A DNA stretch of 64,000 nt from the NCBI RefSeq assembly GCF_027625475.1, contig NZ_CP115174.1, forward strand, positions 3,011,001 through 3,075,000. Reading direction: 5' to 3'. Below the pieces are notes generated by a model that saw only the letters and a program-made list of their open reading frames with translations, did no database searches and was not told the origin of the DNA. The position numbers and the translations under genes were made by a program. Shown one piece after another: positions 36,780 through 45,887 of the stretch. Source of the DNA: Sphingomonas abietis. Lineage in GTDB: Bacteria > Pseudomonadota > Alphaproteobacteria > Sphingomonadales > Sphingomonadaceae. Every line of letters begins with the position of its first letter. Position 1 is the stretch's first letter.

Positions 36780-38282
36780 TCAGCGTTTCGGTGCATCCTG
36801 TATCTCGGGGCGATCCGGCGGCAGGTCCGCCTGCGACCAGCCGCCGCCGACCGCCTTGTAGAAGGACGCGACATCCTCCCGCAGCCGGACGTCGCTCTGG
36901 GACAGGCTGTTCTGCGCCTGGAGAAGCTGCTGCTGGCCATCCAGCACCGGCGTATAATCCTGCAGGCCGACCTGGAACTGTGCCTGCACCGTGGCCAGCG
37001 CCCGCCGGGCATCGTCCACGCCGCCCCGCAGTTCGGCGTTGCTCCTCTGCTCGGCATCGAGACGGACCAGCGCGTCCTCGACATCGCGCAGCGCCCCCAG
37101 CACGGTCTGACGCCATTGGATATAGGCCTGTTCGCGCTGCTCCTTGCGCTCGTTGATGACGGCGCGGCGGCGGCCGAAATCGAAGATCGGGAAGCTCGCC
37201 TGCCCCTGCGCGGTCAATTGGAAGGTCTTGCCGAGAAAGAAGCCGCCGAGCCACGCGGTCGCCAGCTGCGGCATCGCGGTCAGCGCGATCTTGGGATAGA
37301 GATCGGCGACCGCCACGCCGATATCCGCCGTCGATGCGGCCAGTTGGCGTTCCGCCGCCCGCACGTCGGGCCGGCGCCGGATCAGATCGACGGGAAGCCC
37401 CGGCGGGATGACGGGCGGCACGGCGGGCAGCGGCTGCGCCGTCGAAAGCTCGCTGATCAATGTCTCGGGCTGCTCGCCGACGAGCACCGCCAAGGCGTGC
37501 ATCTGGGTGCGGGCCTGCGCCTCCAGCGGCGCGATCTGCGCCTTGGCCTGGGCGAGCTGGGTCCGCTGGCGGATCGCATTGCCCTGCGGCACCAGCCCGA
37601 CCTGCGCGGTGTGGCTCAGAATGTCGAGCGACCGCTGCTGACGATCCACCTCCGACTGGGCGATCCGCTGCTGCTCCTGATAGCCCCGCATCTGGAGGTA
37701 ATCGGCGGCGATCTCGGCCGCCAGGCTGACCCGCGCATCGCGGGCGTTCCATTCAGTCGCCTCGGCCTGGGCGCGGGCCGCCTCGACCTGTCGGCGGACG
37801 CCGCCGAAGATATCCAGTTCCCAGCTCGCATCGAAGCCGGCGGAGAAGGTGTGGAAGCTGGTCGGGATCGACGGCGTGCCGGTCGAGCCGGTCGAGCCGC
37901 CCGATCCTTGGGTGACGCTGTCGACCAGATCGCTTACGTCCGATCGGCCGATCCGCTGGAATTTGAGATATTCGGCATTGCCCGCGCCGTCGATCGACGG
38001 CAGCCCGGCGGCACGCGCCTGCACCACCGCATAGCGCGCCTCGCGCACCCGCGATTCCGCGGTTTGCAGATCGGGCGCCTGCTTCAGGCCGATCTCGATC
38101 AGCCGGGTGAGTTCTGGATCGCCGAACGCCTGCCACCAATGCGCGAGATCGACCGCCTCGGCATTGCCGTTGCCCGCTGGCCCGGCGAAGGCGGGCGGCG
38201 CGGGTGGTGTCGGCGCGCGATAGTTCGGGCCGACGGTGCAGCCGCCGGCGAGCAGCAGCGCGAGGAGCGACAGACGACGCAT
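36780..38282 (-). CDS. outer-membrane efflux lipoprotein (NodT/TolC-like)
   Basis: The 500-residue outer-membrane factor has a lipoprotein signal (MRRLSLLALLLAGGC, lipidated Cys15) followed by GPNYRAP, typical of the NodT group. Two repeated alpha-helical barrel halves follow, with FDASWELDIFGGVRRQVEAA and PIFDFGRRRAVINERKEQRE as family landmarks. Its start overlaps the stop of the MFS gene by one base (TGATG). It should form the outer channel for the EmrAB-like pair encoded upstream, giving a complete three-part export pump. Confidence 0.93.
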   Translation of the reverse strand: MRRLSLLALLLAGGCTVGPNYRAPTPPAPPAFAGPAGNGNAEAVDLAHWWQAFGDPELTRLIEIGLKQAPDLQTAESRVREARYAVVQARAAGLPSIDGAGNAEYLKFQRIGRSDVSDLVDSVTQGSGGSTGSTGTPSIPTSFHTFSAGFDASWELDIFGGVRRQVEAARAQAEATEWNARDARVSLAAEIAADYLQMRGYQEQQRIAQSEVDRQQRSLDILSHTAQVGLVPQGNAIRQRTQLAQAKAQIAPLEAQARTQMHALAVLVGEQPETLISELSTAQPLPAVPPVIPPGLPVDLIRRRPDVRAAERQLAASTADIGVAVADLYPKIALTAMPQLATAWLGGFFLGKTFQLTAQGQASFPIFDFGRRRAVINERKEQREQAYIQWRQTVLGALRDVEDALVRLDAEQRSNAELRGGVDDARRALATVQAQFQVGLQDYTPVLDGQQQLLQAQNSLSQSDVRLREDVASFYKAVGGGWSQADLPPDRPEIQDAPKR

Positions 38283-39907
38283 CAATGTCCTCCCGCCCCG
38301 CCCTTGACCGGCCGCAGCAGGATCGCCAGCGGCGCGATGCAGAACACGAAGATCATGAGGGTGTGGTACACATCGATATAGGACAATATCGCCGCCTGTT
38401 TGGTCACCATTTGATAAAGCGCCGCCAATTGCGAGGTTGTGGCATCCTCGACCGCGCCGCCGAGCGTGCCGCCGATCTGCTTCAGGCCCTCGATGTAGCT
38501 CGGATTGAGCGGGTTGAGCCCCTCCACGATCCGCGCCTGATGGAATTGCTCGCGCTGTTCGAGCAGCGCCTGCGCCGACGAGATGCCGATCGATCCGCCG
38601 AGGTTGCGCGCCACGTTGAGCAGCGCCGAGGCCTGGTTGAACTGCTTGGGATCGAGGCCGGCATAGGCCTGCGCGTTGATCGGCACGAACAGGAAGGGCA
38701 GCGCCATCGCCTGATAGACGCGCGCGATCGCGATATGGTTGAAGCTGACATCGGCGTTCATGCCGCTGAGATGCCCCAAGGCCAGTGCCTGCACCGTGAA
38801 GGCGCCGCCCAGCAGGATGCGGGTCTGCACCCGCCCGGTGAGCAACCCGGTGAACGGCATCGCCACCAGCGCCGCCAGCCCGCCGGTGGTGAGCGCGAGG
38901 CCGGCATCGGTGGCGGTGTAGCCGAACACCTCCTGCAACATCTGCGGGATCAGCTGGGTCGATCCGAACAGGATGACGCCGACGGTCAGCATCATCAGCA
39001 CGCACACGCCGAAATTGCGGTTGCCGAGCAGGCGGATGTTGACGATCGGATCCTTGCGGTTGAGCTCCCACACCACCAGCAGGATCAGCGACAGCACCGC
39101 GGTGATCGCCATCGCGGTGATGAAGCCCGATCCGAACCAGTCGTCGCGCTGGCCACGATCCAGCGTAACCTCCAGACAGCCCAGCCCCAGCGCCACCAGC
39201 GCGAAGCCGACACCATCGACCTTCAGGCCCTTCTTCAGCTTCTTGCGGCGATCGCGCTCCAGCGCCTCCGGTTCGTCGACCAGGAAATGGACGAGGATCA
39301 GCGAGATGATGCCGACCGGCACGTTGATCAGGAATATCCAGTGCCAGCTGATATTGTCGGTGATGTAGCCGCCGAGCGACGGCCCGATCACCGGCGCCAC
39401 GATCACCACCACGCCGTAAGCGGCGAACGCCATGCCGCGCTTGGAGGGCGGGAAGGTATCGGCGAGGAAGCTCTGCTCGGACGTCGCGAGGCCGCCGCCG
39501 CCGAGCCCCTGGAAGATGCGCGACAGGATCAGGAAGGACAGGCTCGGCGCCAGCCCGCACATCAGCGACGAGACGGTGAACAGAAAGACCGAGATCATGT
39601 AGAAGCGCTTGCGGCCGAGCACGTCGGACAGCCATCCCGAGATCGGCACGATCACCGCATTGGCGACGAGATAGCTGGTCAGCACCCAGGTCACCTCGTC
39701 CAGCGAGACGGCGAGCGAGCCGGCGATATGGGTCAGCGAGACATTGGCGATGGCGGTGTCCAGCACCTCCATGAAGGTGGCGAGGCTGATGACGATCACG
39801 ATCAGCCAGGGGTTGCGCCCCCGCGCGGCCGAGCGCTCGTCCGACCAGCCCGCGTCCGGATCGGCGCCGCCCTTGGCACCCCCCTTCGCCCCCTTCGCCG
39901 CGGCCAC
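38282..39907 (-). CDS. emrB: DHA2-family MFS drug exporter (EmrB-like)
   Basis: The 541-residue, 14-helix major facilitator has the DHA2 signature ATFMEVLDTAIANVSLTHIA in helix 1, SGWLSDVLGRKR in the cytoplasmic loop, and a GPSLGGYITD antiporter motif C-like segment in helix 5. It pumps lipophilic compounds with proton influx through the periplasmic adaptor and outer-membrane factor. I chose GTG at 39907, 2 bp after the adaptor's stop, because no ATG lies between it and the first helix. A Lys/Gly-rich N-terminus precedes the first helix. Confidence 0.92.
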   Translation of the reverse strand: MAAAKGAKGGAKGGADPDAGWSDERSAARGRNPWLIVIVISLATFMEVLDTAIANVSLTHIAGSLAVSLDEVTWVLTSYLVANAVIVPISGWLSDVLGRKRFYMISVFLFTVSSLMCGLAPSLSFLILSRIFQGLGGGGLATSEQSFLADTFPPSKRGMAFAAYGVVVIVAPVIGPSLGGYITDNISWHWIFLINVPVGIISLILVHFLVDEPEALERDRRKKLKKGLKVDGVGFALVALGLGCLEVTLDRGQRDDWFGSGFITAMAITAVLSLILLVVWELNRKDPIVNIRLLGNRNFGVCVLMMLTVGVILFGSTQLIPQMLQEVFGYTATDAGLALTTGGLAALVAMPFTGLLTGRVQTRILLGGAFTVQALALGHLSGMNADVSFNHIAIARVYQAMALPFLFVPINAQAYAGLDPKQFNQASALLNVARNLGGSIGISSAQALLEQREQFHQARIVEGLNPLNPSYIEGLKQIGGTLGGAVEDATTSQLAALYQMVTKQAAILSYIDVYHTLMIFVFCIAPLAILLRPVKGGAGGH

Positions 39908-39909
39908 GC

Positions 39910-41163
39910 TCAGCGGACCCTGACCGTCGGCACCACCGACATGCCCGGCCCGATTGCATAATGGTGCAGATCGGGATCGTTCCGGTTGCGCCGGTCGAAC
40001 AGGATGCGAACCGGCACGCGCTGGACCACCTTCACATAATTGCCGGTGGCGTTCTGCGGCGGCAGCAGCGCGAAGGCCTGACCGGCGCCGCGCTGGATCG
40101 AATCGACATGCCCCACGAAATGCACGTCGGGAAAGGCATCGACGCTGATATCCACCGGCTGTCCCAGCCGCATGAGGGCGAGCTGGGTTTCCTTGAAATT
40201 GGCGGTCACCCACATCCGATCGGGCACGATCGCCATCAACTGGCTGCCGGCCTGCACATAGCTGCCGACATTGACGCTGCGATTGACGACCTGCCCGGCC
40301 ACCGGCGCGCGGATATCGAGATGGCCATAGGTCACCTTGGCGGAGTCGATCTGCGCCTGCGCGCCGGCCTTCTGCGCCTGCGCCGACTTCACCTGCTTCT
40401 CGGCGACGGCGATCTGGGCATCGGCATTGTCGATCGCGCGCCGGGCGGCCGCCGCCTGCCCGGCGCTGCTGTCGGCCTGCGCGCGGGCCTGATCGATCTG
40501 GGTGCCGGCAACGGCCGCGGCATCGATCTGGCGGAGCGCCACATAGCGCTTCAGATCGGCCTGCGCCTTGGCGGCCTGCGCTTCGGGCTGGACCGCCTCG
40601 GCGACGGCCTGCGCGCGTTGCGCCTGCGCGGACGTCACCTGCGCGCGCGCCTGCTCGATCTGCGCCTCGGCCTGAAGCCATTGCGCGCGCGCCTGCTCGA
40701 CGGTCGCCTGGGTCGCATCGGTCTCGATGGTCGCGAGCAGCGCGCCGGCTTCGACATGCCGATTGTCCACATTGGCCACGGCGGTGAGCTGGCCGGACAC
40801 CTGCGCCGCGAGCCGCACGACATGGGCGTCGACAAAGGCGTCGTCGGTGGATTCGAACTTGCGCGCGTGCAGCCAGAACAGCAGGCCGCCGACGATCAGC
40901 ACGATCGCCACCACGCCGAAGATCAGCCAGAAGAGCGGACGCTTGTAGAGCGGCGGCCGACCGTCGTGATCGTCCTGATCCTCGTCGCCGTCATCATCGT
41001 CATCATCGTCGTCGCGCTTGCCCTTATCCTCGTCGGGCTCACGGTCATCATGGTCATGCCCGTCATCGCCATGGGCGGAACGAGGCCTGGTATCGGGACG
41101 ATCTTCGCCGTCGTTCCTGCCGTCGTCGTCCGACGCACGGTCTTGATCGCGATCCGCTGTCAT
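39910..41163 (-). CDS. emrA: EmrA-like periplasmic adaptor with acidic cytoplasmic N-terminus
   Basis: The 417-residue HlyD/EmrA adaptor has one membrane helix (LFWLIFGVVAIVLIVGGLLF, about residues 77-96), a lipoyl/barrel-sandwich part split by a long Ala/Gln-rich coiled coil (about 140-260), and a C-terminal beta-barrel (VTANFKETQLALMRLGQPVD). The first 70 residues are very unusual. They are dominated by Asp, His and Arg and include a run of eight Asp. They would lie in the cytoplasm. Translation may begin earlier in frame (41250), but the GGGGTA-preceded ATG at 41163 is adequate. It is the first gene of the efflux operon. Confidence 0.9.
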   Translation of the reverse strand: MTADRDQDRASDDDGRNDGEDRPDTRPRSAHGDDGHDHDDREPDEDKGKRDDDDDDDDGDEDQDDHDGRPPLYKRPLFWLIFGVVAIVLIVGGLLFWLHARKFESTDDAFVDAHVVRLAAQVSGQLTAVANVDNRHVEAGALLATIETDATQATVEQARAQWLQAEAQIEQARAQVTSAQAQRAQAVAEAVQPEAQAAKAQADLKRYVALRQIDAAAVAGTQIDQARAQADSSAGQAAAARRAIDNADAQIAVAEKQVKSAQAQKAGAQAQIDSAKVTYGHLDIRAPVAGQVVNRSVNVGSYVQAGSQLMAIVPDRMWVTANFKETQLALMRLGQPVDISVDAFPDVHFVGHVDSIQRGAGQAFALLPPQNATGNYVKVVQRVPVRILFDRRNRNDPDLHHYAIGPGMSVVPTVRVR

Positions 41164-41297
41164 TGGCTGGCCATACCCCCGATTATCCGGGAGTCGCGGC
41201 CCCCATTCGAGAGTCCGTGACGCGGCAGGCGCGATTTCGTTCCCACCCATCGCACCCGACTCGCCGAAACGCCCCGTCGCCGTGCCGGCGGCTGCGG

Positions 41298-42731
41298 TCA
41301 GCCGCCGGGCGGGGCGCCGTCATCGCGATCGCTCGGCAGAGCGGAATGGACCGTGTCGCAGATCTGGCGCAGCGCCGATTTCACCCCTTCCTCGAAGGTC
41401 GGGTGATAGAAAGGCAGGCGGAGCAAGGCCGTCGCCGTCTCGCCACGCTCGATCGCCCAGGCGAACAGATGGCCGATATGATCCATTCCGGGGCCGACCA
41501 GGCACGCGCCGGTCAGGCGGCCGTCGGTCGGCGTGGCGTAGATCCGAACCAGACCCGCATTGCGGCCTTCGACCTTTGCCCGGCCCTGATCGGCGTAGGA
41601 ACTGCAACCGATCACGGGGCGCTCGGCGCCGGCTTCGCCGAGCTGCTTGCCGAGCTGTTTGCCGACGATGGCCACGGGGGGATCGGTGAACATGATCGAG
41701 AAGGCGACGCCCCGATCGGCCGGCGTGAGCGTCGGATAGCAAGCCGCATGACGTCCGGCGATCGCCCCTTCGGCGGATGCCTCGTGGAGCACCGGCCGAT
41801 CGGCATCGGCATCGCCCGCCAGGAAGATCGCACTCTCGCCGCAGCGCATCGTCCGCCTGTCGAACAGCGGGACGCCATGCTCGTCGAGCGACAGGCCGGT
41901 ATCGCCCAGCCCCAGATCGTCCAGGGCCGGCGGTCGTCCCGCCGCGACGAGGACATAGTCGAAGGCTTGCGAGCCCTGCGTCGGGCCAGACCAGTCGAGC
42001 CGCGCCTGGCCATCGTCCAGCGAGGCGACGAGTTCGACGCCGAGATGGAACGGCAATTCCCGCGACAGGATGTCACGCAACGCCGCCTCCACGGCATCGT
42101 CCTGCAAGCCGGCGATCGCCTCCTTCTGATCGAAGACGACCACCGCCACGCCGAGGCGGACCAGCGCCTGTGCCAGTTCGAGCCCCAATATCCCGCTGCC
42201 GACCACCGCGATCGAGGCCGGAAGCGTGCCGAGCTCGAACAGCGTCTCGTTGGTCAGCACCCGATCACCCAGCACGCGGAACATCTCGGGGACGTGCGGC
42301 CGCGATCCGGTCGCGATGACGATCGCCCTGGCGGCCACCGACGTACCGTCGTCCAGCGCCAGCGTGGAAGCGTCGCGGAACCGCGCCCGGCCCTGCCGCC
42401 GGATGCCCTCGGGGATCGCATCGATCGTCTCGATCGTGGCCGCGACGAAAGCGTCGCGCTGCGCGCGCACCCGCCGCATCACCGCCGCGCCATCGATCGC
42501 GGGCGGCGGCGCGTCGATCCCGAAGGTGCCGGCCGTGCGGACGGCATGGGCGGCATGGCCGGCCGCGATCAACAGCTTCGAGGGCATGCAGCCGACCGTC
42601 GCGCAGGTCGTCCCCGCGAAGCGATCGTCGATCAGGATGGTCGTGGCGCCGGCTTTCCGGGCGGCCCGCTCCGCGGCGAGGCCGGCCGTTCCCGCGCCGA
42701 TGATCGCCACGTCGCGCTCGATCCGGCTCAT
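41298..42731 (-). CDS. dihydrolipoamide dehydrogenase-like flavoprotein disulfide reductase
   Basis: The 477-residue flavoprotein has GAGTAGLAAERAARKAG for FAD, the redox-active CATVGCMPSK (Cys43 and Cys48), VVGSGILGLELAQALVRLG for NAD(P)H, and a second FAD contact LAGDADADRP. The C-terminal interface motif reads YHPTFEEG where lipoamide dehydrogenases have HAHPTLSE. The usual His-Glu catalytic dyad is therefore only partly recognisable. No 2-oxoacid dehydrogenase genes are nearby, so its partner thiol is unknown. It overlaps the small HhH gene by 4 bp. Confidence 0.88.
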   Translation of the reverse strand: MSRIERDVAIIGAGTAGLAAERAARKAGATTILIDDRFAGTTCATVGCMPSKLLIAAGHAAHAVRTAGTFGIDAPPPAIDGAAVMRRVRAQRDAFVAATIETIDAIPEGIRRQGRARFRDASTLALDDGTSVAARAIVIATGSRPHVPEMFRVLGDRVLTNETLFELGTLPASIAVVGSGILGLELAQALVRLGVAVVVFDQKEAIAGLQDDAVEAALRDILSRELPFHLGVELVASLDDGQARLDWSGPTQGSQAFDYVLVAAGRPPALDDLGLGDTGLSLDEHGVPLFDRRTMRCGESAIFLAGDADADRPVLHEASAEGAIAGRHAACYPTLTPADRGVAFSIMFTDPPVAIVGKQLGKQLGEAGAERPVIGCSSYADQGRAKVEGRNAGLVRIYATPTDGRLTGACLVGPGMDHIGHLFAWAIERGETATALLRLPFYHPTFEEGVKSALRQICDTVHSALPSDRDDGAPPGG

Positions 42732-42988
42732 GCGTGATTCCCGTCGCCGGAGCCTGCCGACCCGCTGCTCACCGACTCTTGGCTGACCGACCCTTGGCCC
42801 ACCGACAAGGCGGCGCGCTGCTCGGCAGACAGCTTGCCGGCACAGCCGGGCACTTCATCGAGCTGGCGGACATCGGTGAAGCGGCCCCGCTCCGCCCGAT
42901 AGCGCACGATTTCCGGGCCGTGGCCGCGCAGGCCATCGACGGCGTCGAGCTCGGCCGCGCTGGCATGGTTGATATCGACCGTCGTCAT
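42728..42988 (-). CDS. small helix-hairpin-helix (ComEA-like) protein
   Basis: The 86-residue protein is mostly one helix-hairpin-helix unit. It opens TVDINHASAAELDAVDGLRG and continues with HGPEIVRYRAERGRFTDVRQ and LDEVPGC, the pattern of ComEA/PulK-type DNA-binding repeats. A Ser/Gly-rich tail (SVSQESVSSGSAGSG) follows. There is no signal or membrane helix, unlike true ComEA. It lies between the GST gene (3 bp) and the flavoprotein (4-bp overlap), so it is translationally coupled, which is an odd partnership. Non-specific DNA or protein contact is the only function that can be suggested. Confidence 0.8.
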   Translation of the reverse strand: MTTVDINHASAAELDAVDGLRGHGPEIVRYRAERGRFTDVRQLDEVPGCAGKLSAEQRAALSVGQGSVSQESVSSGSAGSGDGNHA

Positions 42989-42991
42989 GGC

Positions 42992-43621
42992 TCAGTTCCG
43001 CTCCGGCGGCGTCATCGGGCCGCCGCGTGCCAGCGCCTTCACCATCGCGGGCTGCGCCTCCAGCCGTTCGAGATAGGCGAGGATCGCCGGATGATCCTGG
43101 AGCAGCCCGGCGTGGCGCGCCGCAGCCAGCAGATAGCTCATCTGGATATCCGCCAGCGTGAGGCGCTCCCCCATCAGGAACGGACGATCGCGCACGCCGG
43201 CATCGATATAGTCGAGCGTCTTGCGCAGTTCGGGCCTGGCGAAACGGGACAGGCCCTCGGGCAAGCCGCCGGTCATGCCGCCCAGCAGCACGAGCATGAT
43301 CGGCAGCCCGGCCGAGCTTTCGACGAAATCGAGCCATTCGTCATGGATCGCCCGATCGGCGGTGCCCGGCGCCGGCACCAGCCGGCCATCGCCATATTTC
43401 TGTTCGAGATAGCGCAGGATCGTGCCCGACTCCGCCAGGGTCAGCGCGTCGTCGATCAGGATCGGCGCCTTGCCGAGCGGGTGGATCGCCTTGAGCGCAT
43501 CGGGCGCCCGCGAGTGCCGATCACGCGCATGGGTGACCAGCTCGTAGTCGAGCCCCAATTCCTCCAGAAGCCAGAGGATACGTGTCGACCGCGAGAAATT
43601 CAGATGGTGGAGCGTGATCAT
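42992..43621 (-). CDS. glutathione S-transferase family protein
   Basis: The 209-residue GST has an N-terminal thioredoxin-like domain (LHHLNFSRSTRILWLLEELG, then GKAPILIDDALTLAESGTIL, the cis-Pro and glutathione ESG motif) and a C-terminal helical domain (GERLTLADIQMSYLLAAA, the N-capping box). It conjugates or reduces electrophiles with glutathione. GGAAGG precedes the ATG at 43621. It leads a three-gene run with the HhH protein and the flavoprotein. Confidence 0.92.
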   Translation of the reverse strand: MITLHHLNFSRSTRILWLLEELGLDYELVTHARDRHSRAPDALKAIHPLGKAPILIDDALTLAESGTILRYLEQKYGDGRLVPAPGTADRAIHDEWLDFVESSAGLPIMLVLLGGMTGGLPEGLSRFARPELRKTLDYIDAGVRDRPFLMGERLTLADIQMSYLLAAARHAGLLQDHPAILAYLERLEAQPAMVKALARGGPMTPPERN

Positions 43622-43824
43622 GGGGCGCCTTCCAGATTCGCGGAATGAACATCCCGCGCCCGAGCCTCGCACATCCGGGCCGGGGGTCCGGCATCCAAGC
43701 GAACCGGGCCACGCAGAGTTCCGGCCGGGGCGGCCATGATCCGGGGTCGCCCCGTTTTCGCGTCATGGCGACGCAACGCGCCCTTTGCCCTTCCCACGTC
43801 GGCCCCGCCCCGATCACGCCCCGG

Positions 43825-45084
43825 TCACGGCCCGGTCACACCCCCGCGCGTGAGGATTTGGGCGCCGGGCAACAGGATGGACCCGCATGCGGGATCGGCG
43901 ACGCGCAGGAACAGCCAGCCGATCCCCGCATGGCCGAGCATCACGCCGCTGACCGCCTCGCGCGTCGGCAACCCCGATGGCCATGGCGCCTCGCCGATGT
44001 GGAAGTTCGTGATCGCGCTCTCCAGAATGGCCGCCAGCGGGCCGGGGTCACGCCCCGCTCGCGCCGCATCCAGCAGCGCATCGGCAAGGCCGAGCAGGCC
44101 ATGGCACAATGTCAGGTCGCTGCCGGGCAGCCCGAGCATCCGCGTTGCCTCGCGGGCCGTCGCGTCCAGTGCAGCGTCGAGTGCGCCCGCCATGCCAAGC
44201 CCGCGCCCGGCCGCCGCCAGGCGCATCTGGGCGATCCCCGCCGCGCCATGGCACCAGGCCGTGGGATAAAAAGCTCGATCGGGCGGATAGCCCGGCAGCA
44301 GACGATCGTCCGGCCAGCCGCGCTGTTCGGGGCTATAGGCCCGCTCCTCATAAGCGAGGGCCGCGATCGCCGCGCTCCGCAACATTGCATCCGGGAGCAG
44401 CGCATCGACGACGAGCAAGGCATGGGCGATCCCGCCGGTGCCGTGGGCGAAGCCCGTCAGATGGGCCCGCGTGCCCGGCATGGTCGGCCAGGACAACACG
44501 CCATCCCGTTCGCGCACGCCCAGCCCGACCAGCGTCCTCGCCACGCAAGCCGCACGCGCGACGAGGTTCGGCGCCGCCAGCACGTCGCCGGCGATCGCCA
44601 GCGCGAGCGCCGTGCCCGCCAATCCCGAGATCAGATCGGTCTGGTCCGGCGCATGACCATCCAGCGGCAACGCGTCCAGGAGCCGGCGGCCGGCCACCAT
44701 CGCCTCGTCGTCGTCCAGCGCCTGCCCCGCCAGCAGGAGCCCCACTCCGACGCCGGCACGGCCGCCATAAAAGCCATGGGGACCGATCAGCGACGGATCA
44801 TCCGCCCGCGCGGCACTCTGCCGCAGGGCAGCCCGCGCGGTGTCGCGCAGCAGGCGATCGGGCACGCGGGCGGCGAGTTCGGCCAGGAACCAGCCGATGC
44901 CGCCGGTGCCGCCATAGAGATCCGGCCCGCACGATCGGCTGATGGCGGGGTTCTGCCCCGGCAGGGCCGGCACTGCATCCAGCCAGGTGCATCGATCGCC
45001 GCTGCGGATCGCACGGCGCGCGATTCCGAATCCGATCTGCGCCGCCACCTCGATCGCGATCGTTCGATCCGGCAGCATGCTCAT
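43825..45084 (-). CDS. LanC-like lanthionine cyclase
   Basis: The 419-residue alpha/alpha-toroid protein has the LanC zinc site: Cys278 in AWCHGAAGI and Cys327-His328 in LCHGLLG, spaced as in nisin cyclase NisC. Seven GxxG-type helix caps recur (YGGTGGIGW, YGGRAGVG, SGLAGTA, HGTGGI, HGAAGI, HGLLG, GHAGIGW). LanC activates cysteine thiols of a precursor peptide for addition to dehydrated Ser/Thr, making (methyl)lanthionine rings. It overlaps the HopA1-like gene by 4 bp and is the third gene of a coupled trio. Because separate kinase-like and lyase-like enzymes precede it, a role as the cyclase of a three-part synthetase is inferred. Confidence 0.88.
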   Translation of the reverse strand: MSMLPDRTIAIEVAAQIGFGIARRAIRSGDRCTWLDAVPALPGQNPAISRSCGPDLYGGTGGIGWFLAELAARVPDRLLRDTARAALRQSAARADDPSLIGPHGFYGGRAGVGVGLLLAGQALDDDEAMVAGRRLLDALPLDGHAPDQTDLISGLAGTALALAIAGDVLAAPNLVARAACVARTLVGLGVRERDGVLSWPTMPGTRAHLTGFAHGTGGIAHALLVVDALLPDAMLRSAAIAALAYEERAYSPEQRGWPDDRLLPGYPPDRAFYPTAWCHGAAGIAQMRLAAAGRGLGMAGALDAALDATAREATRMLGLPGSDLTLCHGLLGLADALLDAARAGRDPGPLAAILESAITNFHIGEAPWPSGLPTREAVSGVMLGHAGIGWLFLRVADPACGSILLPGAQILTRGGVTGP

Positions 45085-45887
45085 ACCCCGAACGCTGCGA
45101 AGTCGTAGGGGAAACAGGTCGCCGGATTGCGGTCCAGCCGGTCGGCTGGCAGGCCATAGCCAGCCAGCCGCGCCGCCATCGCCTCCACCGGCAGGGTGCC
45201 AGCGGACTGCGCGGCGATCAGCCCCTCGGCCAACAGCCGGCTGCGCTGCAGGCCGAAGCTCTCTCCGCTCTGCGGGCTTTCGGCGAAGCCCAGTCCCGCC
45301 GCCAGCCGTCGCACGAAGAGCGGGACGTCGGGACGCAAGGCGGTGCCCAGCGCGATATGCACGGCCTCGATGACGTCGATGGCGGCCGCGACGTCTTCGG
45401 CCGCGCAATAAAGCACGCCGGTATCGGCGCGATCATAGCCGGCGATCGAGACCGGCACCTTGAGCTGGAAGGGAATGCGGCGGCGCTCCAGCCCCGCGCC
45501 CAGCGCCTGAAGAAGGTACGGGGCGCCGTGCGACGTGATGTTCCAATAGAACCGCACCTGCCGCCCGGCCGCCGCCTCCGCCACGGGGCGGCCGACGACG
45601 AAATAATGCCCTTCGCTCCGCAGTTCGCGCACCCCGCCGTCCCGCATCGCCACCGGGTTGGCGACACGCAGGTCCGCGAGGAACCGGGCGTCGTCGCCGG
45701 CCGCGGCCGAGTCCGGCTGCCCGGGGCGGCAATAATGGCGACCATAGATTGCCTCGCTCAATCCGGCGGTGGGCTGATCCGGCCGCCCGAACGCGAAGCG
45801 CGCGCCCGACGACAGGCTCGCCAGCCCCGCGCCGACGATCCGCACATCCGCCGCAACGCCCCGCAGAACATCCTCCAGCGCGCTCAT
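45081..45887 (-). CDS. HopA1-family protein, predicted phosphothreonine/phosphoserine lyase
   Basis: The 268-residue protein shows the HopA1 effector-family pattern: AIYGRHYCRPGQ, then VRFYWNITSHGAPYLLQALG, then RRIPFQLKVPVSIAGY, RADTGVLYCAAEDV and a closing FPYDFAAFGV. HopA1-like proteins (for example LxmY in class V lanthipeptide lexapeptide and TvaD in thioviridamide-type pathways) act with a kinase-like partner to dehydrate Ser/Thr, by eliminating phosphate. Here it sits between exactly such a kinase and a LanC, overlapping both by 4 bp. The family assignment is by eye, the lyase role follows from family knowledge and context. Confidence 0.82.
   Translation of the reverse strand: MSALEDVLRGVAADVRIVGAGLASLSSGARFAFGRPDQPTAGLSEAIYGRHYCRPGQPDSAAAGDDARFLADLRVANPVAMRDGGVRELRSEGHYFVVGRPVAEAAAGRQVRFYWNITSHGAPYLLQALGAGLERRRIPFQLKVPVSIAGYDRADTGVLYCAAEDVAAAIDVIEAVHIALGTALRPDVPLFVRRLAAGLGFAESPQSGESFGLQRSRLLAEGLIAAQSAGTLPVEAMAARLAGYGLPADRLDRNPATCFPYDFAAFGV

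Noticed and set aside
36780..39959. Single 1059-codon frame joining the outer-membrane factor to upstream sequence
   Set aside because: Only the part from 38282 downward is the lipoprotein. The rest reads the EmrB gene out of frame.
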